64,000 bases of DNA from CAVUNY01 sp963768585 (lineage in GTDB: Bacteria; Chloroflexota; Anaerolineae; Anaerolineales; Anaerolineaceae). The position numbers and the translations under genes were made by a program. The DNA is taken from NCBI GenBank assembly GCA_963768585.1, contig CAVYIF010000018.1, forward strand, positions 124,001-188,000, read 5' to 3'. Each line of letters begins with the position of its first letter. Position 1 is the stretch's first letter. The notes under the pieces were generated by a model. The model did not search any database and was not told the origin of the DNA. It saw only the letters and a program-made list of their open reading frames with translations. Below, piece after piece: positions 36,510 through 45,177 of the stretch.

Positions 36510-37545
36510 TTACACCAGGCAAAGCACGGCTTCAATCGGCAGCATCAGGTTGACTGATTCTCCCACAGGATAATCACGATCGAGCATAAATTGAAAACGA
36601 GTGCCGGGCGCACATTCCAATTCCACTCGATACACTTCACCGCGAAAAGTGCTGTCCACCACACGCCCACGTAACTGGCTGCCGGGGGGGATGGTTCGCG
36701 CCTGGTTTGGACGCAGGAGCAAGGTCACATCCTGCCCATGATGAACGGCCCCCGGATGCGGGAGCGATGCCGCAAACTCACCCAGAGCGGTCATTAACCA
36801 CCAGTGGTGACATTTGGGTCACTTTACCAGAAAGCAGATTCCCCATCCCCAGGAAACGTGCCGCCCAGGGATTTGCCGGGTAGCGATAAACCTGGCTGGG
36901 TGTACCATCCTGAATGACTCTACCAGTATTCAGCAAGATCATCCGGTCAGCGATGGTAAAGGCTTCTTCCTGGTCGTGGGTAACGTAAATCGTAGGGATA
37001 TCCGTTTGGCGCAGCAGTTCTCTCAAATCCAGCAGAAGTTGTTCGCGCAAGGTACGGTCGAGAGCTCCTAAAGGCTCATCGAGCATCAACAACCGCGGGC
37101 GCGGCGCCAGGGCTCGGGCGAAGGCTACGCGTTGTTGTTCCCCGCCGGAAAGATCAGTTACCCGCCGCCCGGAAAATTGACCCAGGTTGACCCGTTCCAG
37201 CGCCTCAGATACGCGTTGTTGAATTTCCGCTGGCGGTAATCCTTGCATGCGCAGCCCAAAAGCCACATTCTCAGCCACATTGCGGTGGGGAAACAAGGCA
37301 TAATCCTGAAACATTAAACCAAACTGCCGGCGGTGAACCGGCAGCAAAGATAAGTCTTGCCCATCCCATGAAATCGTGCCTGATTCTGGCTCTTCCAAAC
37401 CCGCAATCAAACGCAGCAACGTACTTTTTCCACTGCCGGATGGACCCAGGAGGCAAACTGTCTCACCCTGATCCACCCGAAAGGACACCCCCTGCAGCAG
37501 AGGCTTTTTTTCATAGGTCTTAAATAATTCGTGGACATCCAACAT
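36510..37545 (-). pseudogene. Orphan Pot/Fbp-type ABC ATPase, frameshift before the TOBE domain
   Basis: From the ATG at 37545, residues 1-240 are a PotA/FbpC-type importer ATPase: Walker A GPSGSGKST, signature LSGGEQQRVAFARAL, Walker B LLMLDEPLGALD. The frame is lost near 36790 and the remaining TOBE domain (VTLLLRPNQARTI, VVDSTFRGEVYRVEL) continues one base over, ending at 36510. The total is 1036 bases, one over a multiple of three, consistent with an extra T in GGTTAATG. Such ATPases drive uptake of polyamines, iron or anions, but no permease or binding protein gene is near. The TOBE part could also be translated separately from its ATG at 36794. Confidence 0.82.
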
Positions 37546-37670
37546 AGCGGCAATACCTTCTGCCGCTATCCTACCACAGATTTAGGGTCCGATCCAAAAA
37601 CCTGTCTGGCGTGTATTTAGGGGATACCCACCAAATCATCCCTCTTAATATTTTCGAAGTGCACCCAAGT

Positions 37671-38111
37671 TTAAGTAAATTCTCTACCGAGAATGTAATT
37701 CTCCAGGCTGTGAATGGTGATGTCTTTTTGTGAGACGATTTCTCGCACCAGGTCGGTGATTGAGATTAGTCCTACCAACCTGTCTTTTTCCAGCACAGGA
37801 AGGTGGCGTATGTGGCGGTTGGACATAATCGCCATACAATCATCAATCAATTGGTCTGGTTGGACGAAATAGACCTGACTGGTCATCAGATTTTTTACCG
37901 GGACATCCAATTTTAAATTATGTTCGCGAGCTGCCCGGCGGGCAAAATCCCGCTCCGAAAAAATTCCCTTGACCTCTTCATTATCCACAACGACCACCAC
38001 CCCGATATCGTGGTCGTACATAATTTTAAGCGCATCCTGTAATAGGGTGTCTGGGGTAACTGACCAGATATCTCCAGCCTTTTGCGTGAGCAATTGTCGA
38101 ACAGTGGTCAT
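37671..38111 (-). CDS. CBS-domain protein
   Basis: A 146-residue protein made of two CBS repeats: VTPDTLLQDALKIMYDHDIGVVVVVD and VQPDQLIDDCMAIMSNRHIRHLPVLE...LVGLISITDLVREIV. Paired CBS motifs bind adenosine ligands such as AMP, ATP or SAM. No other domain is attached, so it probably regulates a partner protein. The ATG at 38111 follows a GGAGGA site. A CRP/FNR-like box lies 109-136 bases upstream, which suggests control by a cyclic nucleotide or redox signal. Confidence 0.92.
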   Translation of the reverse strand: MTTVRQLLTQKAGDIWSVTPDTLLQDALKIMYDHDIGVVVVVDNEEVKGIFSERDFARRAAREHNLKLDVPVKNLMTSQVYFVQPDQLIDDCMAIMSNRHIRHLPVLEKDRLVGLISITDLVREIVSQKDITIHSLENYILGREFT

Positions 38112-38219
38112 ACTTCCTCCTTTCCAGGGCACAATCGTATTTATCCTTTATAGTAGGCCAGCTTTTTATTTTACACAAGTGATAAATGCTCCAGGAACTC
38201 ACGACAAATATTACATTCG

Positions 38220-38247
38220 TCACATCAACTATGTGATTTTTATCACA
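38220..38247. promoter_or_regulatory. CRP/FNR-family-like binding site
   Basis: TGTGA-N6-TCACA (38232-38247) matches the E. coli CRP consensus exactly. It overlaps a second dyad, TCACAT-N5-ATGTGA (38220-38236). The site lies upstream of the CBS gene. Confidence 0.65.
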
Positions 38248-38251
38248 AATA

Positions 38252-38294
38252 GACACCCGCAGCCGGAGTGGATCCTCATCAGCTTGCGGGTGTC
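38252..38294 (-). terminator. Probable terminator of the rhomboid gene
   Basis: A perfect 10-bp stem (GACACCCGCA / TGCGGGTGTC) with a 23-base loop lies about 45 bases beyond the rhomboid stop. The U-tract on the minus strand is weak (TCTATTTGT), so Rho or another factor may be needed. Confidence 0.5.
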
Positions 38295-38337
38295 GGGGTT
38301 TACGATAAATGGTTAGACGAGCATGCTTTCTTCAGAA

Positions 38338-39096
38338 CTAAGCCATTTTTAACAAAACCAAACCAAGCATTACCAAAAACTCGACGGCAGCGTACAGCCA
38401 TACCCGAGAGGAAAGATTCTGATCGATCATGCGGTACCCGCCCCCACCTGGGAGCCAATTAACTGCCAGCAGCGGGCCGCTCGTCCAGGCAAAAGCCAGG
38501 CCGCCCAACAATCCGCCCATGTGGCCCCAGTTGTCAATTCCCGGCATGAGCCCCAACATCAGGTTGATCACCACAATCAGGAGCAGGTTTCCCAACAGAG
38601 AGCGTGCCTGTTTGCCAAAAAATTCACGGTTGCGGTAAATAAACACGCCTTCTGCAGCCACAAGACCAAATATGGAAGTAGACGCGCCCAGCGAGTTATA
38701 CGGAGATAAGTAAAATGAAACCACGTTTCCGGCAATCCCGCTCAGAAAATAAAGCAAAAGATAGCGCGAACGCCCATAAGTACGCTCCAGGCCCGGACCC
38801 AGCACAAACAGCGCATACATGTTAAACCCGATATGGGTTAGCGATCCATGCAAGAAAATAGGTGTCACCAGACGCCACAGTTCCCCGGCCACGATCGCCT
38901 GATTAATTTTCATCCCATAAACCGCAAACAAGTCGATGCCCATGGTCGATTGGGTCAGGTATTGCCCCCCAAAAACCAGGACCGTGATTCCCAGCAGAAT
39001 ATAAGTTGCCCAGGGTGTAAAACCCGGACCACGAACGGGCTGATTGAGCGGCTGCCCGTCTGGTTCAGGTTGGGTGTGAGGCGGTTGAATGCTCAT
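38338..39096 (-). CDS. Rhomboid family intramembrane serine protease
   Basis: A 252-residue membrane protein with a Pro-rich cytoplasmic N-terminus and six to seven helices. The catalytic serine is in GASTSIFG (GxSx motif) and the catalytic histidine in WGHMGGLLGG. HGSLTHIGFNMYALFVLG matches the conserved helix-2 region. It cleaves transmembrane helices of unknown substrates. The ATG at 39096 overlaps the TGA of guanylate kinase (ATGA), with AAGGAG nine bases upstream, so the two are translationally coupled. An ATG two codons earlier is an alternative. Confidence 0.93.
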   Translation of the reverse strand: MSIQPPHTQPEPDGQPLNQPVRGPGFTPWATYILLGITVLVFGGQYLTQSTMGIDLFAVYGMKINQAIVAGELWRLVTPIFLHGSLTHIGFNMYALFVLGPGLERTYGRSRYLLLYFLSGIAGNVVSFYLSPYNSLGASTSIFGLVAAEGVFIYRNREFFGKQARSLLGNLLLIVVINLMLGLMPGIDNWGHMGGLLGGLAFAWTSGPLLAVNWLPGGGGYRMIDQNLSSRVWLYAAVEFLVMLGLVLLKMA

Positions 39097-39719
39097 AAAC
39101 ATATGCTCCTTGGCTCCACGCGGTGATGTTCAGCTTCGATAATTGCCTCAATGGCATCAACGGCATCATCCAAACAATCCTGGGCATTCACCACAACGTA
39201 ATCAAACTCTGTCAGTCGGGTCAGCTCATGGCGAGCTGTGACCACCCTCAGTTTCATACTTTCTGATGTCTCGGATTGGCGCTCGATCAAGCGTCGTATC
39301 CATTCATCCTGGTTGGAAGGAATCAGAAAGATCAGCACAGCTTCCGGACACAGTTTCCGGATAGTCGCGGCACCCTGCACATCGACGCGCATAATGACAT
39401 CTTTTCCCGACCGCAGGGCATCACGAACCTGGCTTTTCGGAATACCTTTATACTGGTCATATACGATTGCGTATTCCAATAATTCATCATTCTTAATCAT
39501 CTGTTCAAATTCATGCTCGCTGACGAAAATGTAATCTACCCCATTTACCTCATTTTCGCGAATCTTCCGGCTGGTCGCAGTGACCACAAAATGCAGGTTT
39601 GCTTCGCGGCGCTGCAAGGTGCGTACAACGGCATCTTTGCCGACACCCGACGGACCGGAAATGACTATTAACAACGGTTGGGGGTGATAAAGGTCAAACG
39701 AGATCGATTCTGCTTCCAT
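39093..39719 (-). CDS. gmk: Guanylate kinase
   Basis: A 208-residue GMP kinase with P-loop GPSGVGKDAV, the GMP-binding region TSRKIRENEVNGVDYIFV and the lid region with conserved arginines (RRLIERQSETSESMKLR). It converts GMP and ATP to GDP and ADP. Length is normal. AAAGGG precedes the ATG. It forms a two-gene unit with the rhomboid protease, an unusual pairing since gmk is usually beside rpoZ. The neighbouring zinc ribbon gene is divergent. Confidence 0.96.
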   Translation of the reverse strand: MEAESISFDLYHPQPLLIVISGPSGVGKDAVVRTLQRREANLHFVVTATSRKIRENEVNGVDYIFVSEHEFEQMIKNDELLEYAIVYDQYKGIPKSQVRDALRSGKDVIMRVDVQGAATIRKLCPEAVLIFLIPSNQDEWIRRLIERQSETSESMKLRVVTARHELTRLTEFDYVVVNAQDCLDDAVDAIEAIIEAEHHRVEPRSICL

Positions 39720-39890
39720 GATTTCCCTTTCTAATAGGGGATTTTTATACGATTCTAAGATTAGCCTGATTATAATGGAGATACAAATGGTTAACCTTAG
39801 AATATCATTGATAACCAGGAAATACGCGGGCCGTGTTTGAATATCGGCCGTAGATTCTTATCCAGAAATCGCAAGAATGTGAGGAAACGA

Positions 39891-40334
39891 ATGCCTTATT
39901 ATGAATATCGCTGTAAGGACTGCCGGCGAAAATTTAATATCTTTATGTCATATTCCGATTATGGCACCAAGCCTGTGGTGTGCAAGCACTGTCAGAGCCT
40001 GAATGTCCAGCGCCTGATCAATAAAGTGCGCATCGCTCGTTCGGATGAAAGCCGTCTGGAAAGCCTGGCGGATCCTTCCAACCTGGCTGCCCTCGAAGAT
40101 GATCCCAAATCATTGGGAAAGATGATGCGCCAGATGAGCGGCGAGGTGGGGGAAGACATGGGCCCGGAATTTGACGAAGTAATCCACCGCCTGGAATCCG
40201 GGCAAACGCCCGAGCAAATTGAGAAAGAGCTGCCAGAATTAGGAGAAGCCGGCGGGCCAGGGGGCGAACTCGACGGCGGTTTTGGTGGAATGGGTGGTAT
40301 GGGTGGATTGGGAGACGATTTCGGCGACGATTAA
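39891..40334 (+). CDS. FmdB-type zinc ribbon protein
   Basis: A 147-residue protein. It starts MPYYEYRCKDCRRKF and has the C-x2-C...C-x2-C zinc ribbon (RCKDC ... VCKHCQS), the FmdB/CxxC_CXXC family mark. The C-terminal half is acidic and ends in a Gly-rich tail (GGFGGMGGMGGLGDDFGDD), also seen in long FmdB members. The ATG at 39891 follows GAGGAA; earlier frame extension is unlikely. The role is unknown. Confidence 0.9.
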   Translation: MPYYEYRCKDCRRKFNIFMSYSDYGTKPVVCKHCQSLNVQRLINKVRIARSDESRLESLADPSNLAALEDDPKSLGKMMRQMSGEVGEDMGPEFDEVIHRLESGQTPEQIEKELPELGEAGGPGGELDGGFGGMGGMGGLGDDFGDD

Positions 40335-40348
40335 CTGGCGCATTTATC

Positions 40349-40398
40349 AAGCAGTGACAACCATTGGTGATGGGTGCCAGAGGTTGTCACTGCTTTTT
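40349..40398 (+). terminator. Rho-independent terminator
   Basis: A perfect stem (GCAGTGACAACC at 40351-40362 / GGTTGTCACTGC at 40382-40393) is followed by TTTTTATT on the plus strand. It ends the zinc ribbon gene just before the stop of the converging metalloprotease-like gene. Confidence 0.9.
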
Positions 40399-40399
40399 A

Positions 40400-41671
40400 T
40401 TACGAGCGCAGCGCTTCTTGAAGCTGCTCAAACGAAGTCATCATTGAAATTTTCTGAAGGAAATCTAACAGCGTTTTACTCCGGCTGCGCAGTTCTACCA
40501 CTGCCGGGCCTACCGGGTCCGTGCCAGCCGCACCACCTCCCGGGCTGTCGGCATAAGCCCCGTTGAATGCAAAATAAGCCTGGTTTAAGCGCCGGATCAG
40601 GTAGCCGTTATCCCAGAAAACCTGGCGGCGAGCTTCCATGTAGGCTTCTGCTTCGTCAATTTTTCCATCCTTGAGCATCTGGTCCACCGTAACCCGTGTG
40701 ATGCGCATTTCTTTATTAAACTGAAATCCCTGGGGCTCAGGGGTCGGTGTTGGTGCGCTTTGCCCGGGTTTTTCAGGGACCGGCGTAGGTTTTGGTTTTG
40801 GCATATATTCAGGATAATAACGCCGGATCAATTCCTGGCTGACCTCCTTGCCTACGATATTTGCAGTGGTCTCGTTCATCGTGCGCAGCTGGCCAGAAGT
40901 GAAATAACTCAATCCCAATGGTCGGAAAAACAGGTAGTTATGCGTCCACTCGTGCGACACAACCTCTCCCAGCCACGGCAAGCTGGTGGTGCTCATCACC
41001 ATTGTCGGATAAATTCCGATCCCTCCGATGGGAGTCACCAGAGCCGATACATTGAGCGCCAATTCGACCCTCTTTTCGAGATCGACCATCTGGTCGAGGG
41101 TCAGATTCGGATCCAACGAAATATTATCTTCCTGGCGGATCACATTCCGTGGTGAGATGATTAACGCATAAGGCAAAGGGGTGGTATGGAAAAGTACCGG
41201 TGGCAGCGGCTGCCCGATTGTACCCAGGCCGAATTCGTCCAGAATCTGGCTGACCTGTTTTTGAAAAATTTCTTCAGCGGTGGGTCCCAATAAACTGCGC
41301 TGATTGCGCAGCCGGGCCAATTGGTCTTGCCAGGGCTTTAAGTGAGCTTCCTTGTCGATTATATTGGGGTCAGCGTAAATCAATTCCACTTCATGCTGCG
41401 CGCGATCAATATCCTGAACGAGCTGCATATAATGAATAACCACCGTATGCTGCTCATCTGGGGTTAAATAATGGGGAACCGATAATGAGGCCTGACCCAG
41501 CTTTAACAACAGTGCGTCCACTGTCCAACTGACATAATCAAATTCAATGGACCGCGTATATCGCCGTACCTGATCAGTCGGGTCAATCGATGAAACATTG
41601 CTGCTCACCAATAATATTAAAGATAAAAGAAAAACTAACGAATTTTGAAATACTTGAGAAGCCAGCCGCAT
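40400..41671 (-). CDS. Exported HEWTH metalloprotease-like protein, family not recognised
   Basis: A 423-residue protein with an N-terminal membrane segment (SLVFLLSLILLVSS). The stretch VVSHEWTHNYLFFRPLG holds HExxH at 240-244, and ETTANIVGKE supplies a candidate third ligand at Glu267, giving a gluzincin-like HExxH-x22-E arrangement. Before it lies a helical, charged region of about 150 residues; after it a Pro/Thr linker (PKPKPTPVPEKPG) and a helical C-terminus. An AGGAT box precedes the ATG. I do not know this family by name; a surface zinc peptidase is the best reading. Confidence 0.78.
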   Translation of the reverse strand: MRLASQVFQNSLVFLLSLILLVSSNVSSIDPTDQVRRYTRSIEFDYVSWTVDALLLKLGQASLSVPHYLTPDEQHTVVIHYMQLVQDIDRAQHEVELIYADPNIIDKEAHLKPWQDQLARLRNQRSLLGPTAEEIFQKQVSQILDEFGLGTIGQPLPPVLFHTTPLPYALIISPRNVIRQEDNISLDPNLTLDQMVDLEKRVELALNVSALVTPIGGIGIYPTMVMSTTSLPWLGEVVSHEWTHNYLFFRPLGLSYFTSGQLRTMNETTANIVGKEVSQELIRRYYPEYMPKPKPTPVPEKPGQSAPTPTPEPQGFQFNKEMRITRVTVDQMLKDGKIDEAEAYMEARRQVFWDNGYLIRRLNQAYFAFNGAYADSPGGGAAGTDPVGPAVVELRSRSKTLLDFLQKISMMTSFEQLQEALRS

Positions 41672-41777
41672 TTGTATATCCTGACACCAAAATTGTTCAA
41701 CTTTCCTTCTACAAAGCCTGTACTCTGTAATAAATCATGTTATGATTCGACCAATCACATGGAAAGGATCGATGTAC

Positions 41778-43184
41778 ATGAAACGCGCTTTGATTATAAT
41801 CCTTTTGATTGGCGTCCTGGGTGTCGGCGGATTTTTTGTTTACACAAATTTCCAGAAAGCCCAGGCAGCCAACCAAAATAATTTTCAGACTGTAACTTTA
41901 ACAAACGGTGATCTTACCGCAACCGTGGGGGCCACGGGCACCGTGCGCGCCAACCAATCGACAACCGTAAACTGGCAAACTTCCGGCAGGATCGGCAAGG
42001 TGAACGTCAAAGTTGGAGATCAGGTGACGGTTAACCAGGTCCTGGCAGAACTGGATCCCGCCACGCTCTCGCAGAATATCATTCTGGCGCGCTCCGACCT
42101 GGTGACTGCGCAGCGCAACCTGAATGATCTGAAGGATTCGACCGTCGCCAAATCTCAGGCGGAAAAAGCCCTGGCGGATGCCCAGAAAGCCCTGGATGAC
42201 GCTAAAACCGACCGTTTTCGTAAAAACCTGGCCCGGGTATCCCAGGCCACCATCGATTCGGCCGAGGCGGACCTGACCATCGCCAAGGACAGCCTGAAAA
42301 GAGCCCAGGATAACTACGACAAGTATGACCACCTTGCCCAAGATAACATCTTGCGCGCCACAGCCTTCAACCGCCTGGCCGCCGCTCAGCAGAAGGTCGA
42401 CCAGGCCCAGTGGAACCTGGACTGGATGCTCAGCACACCCAACACGGTCGAGATCGCCCAGGCGGATGCGGCGATCGCCGTGGCCCAATCCAAACTGGAT
42501 GATGCTCAGCGCGAGTGGGATCGTTTGAAGGACGGTCCCGACCCGGCCGACCTGGCCGCGGCGCAGGCTAAGATTGACTCGATCCAGGCCACGCTCGGAT
42601 TGCCCAAAATTGAGGCTCCGATGAACGGCACCGTCTCGGATGTCAACGCCATGGTTGGCGACCAGGTCAATGCCGGAACGGTTTCCTTTCGCATCGATGA
42701 TCTCTCACGCCGTCTGGTAGATGTTGAAATCACCGAGGTGGATATCAACCGGGTGAAAGTCGGGCAGCCGGCTAAATTGTCCTTTGATGCAATCTCAGGC
42801 AAAGAATATGCTGGAAAAGTGATCGAAGTAGCCAATTTTGGTGAGACCCAACAGGGCGTGGTGAACTTTACCGTCACGGTCGAATTAATGGATCCAGATC
42901 CGGCCATCAAACCCGGGATGACCGCTGCTGTGAATATCACTGTCGAGCAGTTGACCAACGTTCTGCTCGTGCCCAACCGGGCAGTGCGCCTGCGCAATGG
43001 GCAGCGGGTAGTATATGTTTTGAGAAACAACCAATCCACAGTCGTAGACATTTCCATCGGCGCAACGTCCGATACGAACAGCGAAGTGATACAAGGGGAC
43101 GTAAAAGCAGGTGACAAGGTCATCCTGAACCCACCCATCGAGATTCCCACCGGACCGGGCGGTTTTGGTTCGTTCGGGAGATAG
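41778..43184 (+). CDS. MacA-like efflux adaptor (HlyD family)
   Basis: A 468-residue membrane fusion protein with one N-terminal helix (ALIIILLIGVLGVGGFFVY). A lipoyl half (TVGATGTVRANQSTTVNWQTSG), a long helical hairpin rich in Ala, Gln, Asp and Lys (about residues 100-250), the second lipoyl half (IEAPMNGTVSDV) and a beta-barrel and membrane-proximal part (VLLVPNRAVRLRNG) follow in order. The ATG at 41778 has AAGGA nine bases upstream; ATGs at 41772 and 41742 are alternatives. It heads a complete MacAB-like operon. Confidence 0.92.
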   Translation: MKRALIIILLIGVLGVGGFFVYTNFQKAQAANQNNFQTVTLTNGDLTATVGATGTVRANQSTTVNWQTSGRIGKVNVKVGDQVTVNQVLAELDPATLSQNIILARSDLVTAQRNLNDLKDSTVAKSQAEKALADAQKALDDAKTDRFRKNLARVSQATIDSAEADLTIAKDSLKRAQDNYDKYDHLAQDNILRATAFNRLAAAQQKVDQAQWNLDWMLSTPNTVEIAQADAAIAVAQSKLDDAQREWDRLKDGPDPADLAAAQAKIDSIQATLGLPKIEAPMNGTVSDVNAMVGDQVNAGTVSFRIDDLSRRLVDVEITEVDINRVKVGQPAKLSFDAISGKEYAGKVIEVANFGETQQGVVNFTVTVELMDPDPAIKPGMTAAVNITVEQLTNVLLVPNRAVRLRNGQRVVYVLRNNQSTVVDISIGATSDTNSEVIQGDVKAGDKVILNPPIEIPTGPGGFGSFGR

Positions 43185-43188
43185 GACG

Positions 43189-43875
43189 ATGGCGGACTGG
43201 GTAATCGAAACGCGCGACCTGCGCAAAACATACAAGATGGGCACTGTGGAAGTGCACGCCCTGGCAGGGGTCTCATTCAATATCCGGCGCGGGGAAATCG
43301 TGTCGATTATGGGGCCCTCCGGGTCGGGCAAATCAACCCTGATGAACATCCTGGGCTGCCTCGACCGCCCGACCAGCGGCAGCTATCAGCTGGACGGTGA
43401 GGAAGTCGCCCATCTCAACAGCGACCAGCTGGCCACGATCCGCAACCGCAAGGTGGGGTTTGTGTTCCAGAGCTTCAACCTGCTGCCGCGGGCCAGCGCA
43501 TTATCGAATGTGGAACTGCCCTTGCGGTATGCCGGGGTAAGCCATGGGCGGGCAAACCGGGCCCGGCAGGCCCTGGAATCGGTGGGATTGGCCGACCGGG
43601 TGATGCACAAACCGACCGAACTATCGGGTGGGCAGCAGCAGCGGGTGGCGATCGCCCGGGCGCTGGTCAACGACCCGGCGATCCTCATGGCCGATGAACC
43701 GACGGGCAACCTGGATTCGAAATCCGGAAAAGAGATCATGGAGCTGATCTTGAAGCTGAACCGCGAGCGGGGCACAACGATCATCGTGGTGACCCACGAT
43801 CCGCGGATTGCGGAGCAGACCGAGCGCGTGATCAGCCTGGAAGATGGATTAATCGTAGCGGAGCCCACAGCATGA
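43189..43875 (+). CDS. MacB/LolD-type ABC ATPase
   Basis: A 228-residue ATPase with Walker A GPSGSGKST, signature LSGGQQQRVAIARALV, Walker B ILMADEPTGNLD and the switch histidine in VTHDPR. FQSFNLLPRASALSNVELPL is typical of MacB/LolD. The ATG follows a GATAGGACG box just after the adaptor stop, and the stop overlaps the permease start (ATGA), so the three genes are one operon. Confidence 0.95.
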   Translation: MADWVIETRDLRKTYKMGTVEVHALAGVSFNIRRGEIVSIMGPSGSGKSTLMNILGCLDRPTSGSYQLDGEEVAHLNSDQLATIRNRKVGFVFQSFNLLPRASALSNVELPLRYAGVSHGRANRARQALESVGLADRVMHKPTELSGGQQQRVAIARALVNDPAILMADEPTGNLDSKSGKEIMELILKLNRERGTTIIVVTHDPRIAEQTERVISLEDGLIVAEPTA

Positions 43876-45098
43876 ACCTATCTCAAGCTATCATTGAAGC
43901 CCTGGAAAGTTTGAGCGGCAACAAGCTGCGCTCGGGGCTGACCATTCTGGGGATTGTAATCGGGGTCGCGGCGGTGATCGCCATGCTGGCAGCCGGAACT
44001 GGTGCTCAGAACACGATCACCGGTTCAATCAGTGGGATCGGCACCAACCTGCTGTTCGTCTTCAAAGGAAATCTCACCGAACGCGTGCGCAACGTCCAAC
44101 CCCTGACCCGTCAGGATGCAGCCGCTTTGATGGATGAATTTCTAGCGCCAGATGTGGCCGGTGTCGCCCCGGTGATCCAAAAAAGCCTGGTAATTACATA
44201 TGGCGGTGAACAAACAACCGCCCAGGTAAACGGTGTCACCCCGGAATACTTCACCGTGCGCAATTATGGTATCACTGAAGGCACATATATTACCAATGAA
44301 CAGGTTCTCGGTCAGGCTTCTGTCGCCATGATCGGCCCCCAAGTAGCCGATAAATTATTTGGCAGGAGTGATGGTCTGGTGGGCGAGACGATCCGCATCG
44401 AAGGACAGCCCTTCCGGATCATCGGCGTACTGGAATCAAAGGGCGGCGGCTCCTTCGGCAGTCAGGATAATGTGGTCATCGTTCCCTTCTCCACAGGACA
44501 GGTCCGCCTGATCCGCCGTTCGATGGACCAGGTAGATGTAATATACGTTCAGGCCATCAACGCCGAAGCCGTTCCAAAGGCCTCACAGGAGGTCGCCGAT
44601 ATCCTGCGCACCCGCCACCGCACTGCCCTGGGGGCTGATGATTTCACCGTTTTCACCCAACAAGACTTCCTGGCCACGGCCCAAACGATCACCGGCGTGC
44701 TGACCATCTTCCTGGGTGGGGTAGCAGCTATTTCGCTCCTGGTAGGTGGAATTGGAATTATGAACATCATGCTGGTCAGTGTGACCGAACGCACGCGCGA
44801 AATCGGCCTGCGCAAGGCCCTCGGCGCCCGCAAAAAAGATATCATGATCCAATTTCTGACCGAGTCTGCCCTGCTCAGCTTATTTGGCGGGGTGATCGGC
44901 ATCGGATTAGGCTGGCTGATCGGGTATATCGTCGGCAGGGTAGCCGCCGCCAGCGGTACGCCCTTCACACCCGAGGTAGGTTTGGATGCCGTTCTGCTGG
45001 CAACCGTGTTTTCAACAGCGGTTGGCCTGTTCTTTGGCATTTACCCGGCCAACCGGGCTGCCAACCTGGAACCGGTGGAAGCACTACGTCACGAATAA
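43872..45098 (+). CDS. MacB-like FtsX-type permease
   Basis: A 408-residue permease with one N-terminal helix after LSGNKLRSGLTILGIVIGVAAVIAM, a large MacB periplasmic-core domain, and three C-terminal helices with the coupling helix region VTERTREIGLRKALGA. It pairs with the separate ATPase to form a MacAB-type mechanotransmission exporter of macrolides, peptides or lipids. The length is typical. The substrate is unknown. Confidence 0.95.
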   Translation: MNLSQAIIEALESLSGNKLRSGLTILGIVIGVAAVIAMLAAGTGAQNTITGSISGIGTNLLFVFKGNLTERVRNVQPLTRQDAAALMDEFLAPDVAGVAPVIQKSLVITYGGEQTTAQVNGVTPEYFTVRNYGITEGTYITNEQVLGQASVAMIGPQVADKLFGRSDGLVGETIRIEGQPFRIIGVLESKGGGSFGSQDNVVIVPFSTGQVRLIRRSMDQVDVIYVQAINAEAVPKASQEVADILRTRHRTALGADDFTVFTQQDFLATAQTITGVLTIFLGGVAAISLLVGGIGIMNIMLVSVTERTREIGLRKALGARKKDIMIQFLTESALLSLFGGVIGIGLGWLIGYIVGRVAAASGTPFTPEVGLDAVLLATVFSTAVGLFFGIYPANRAANLEPVEALRHE

Positions 45099-45177
45099 TC
45101 AATGATTCATCCCTTTCTTGGTAAAATGATTGCATAAGGGTCATCATTTAATCAATTTATACCCTGAGGAGTTTGAA

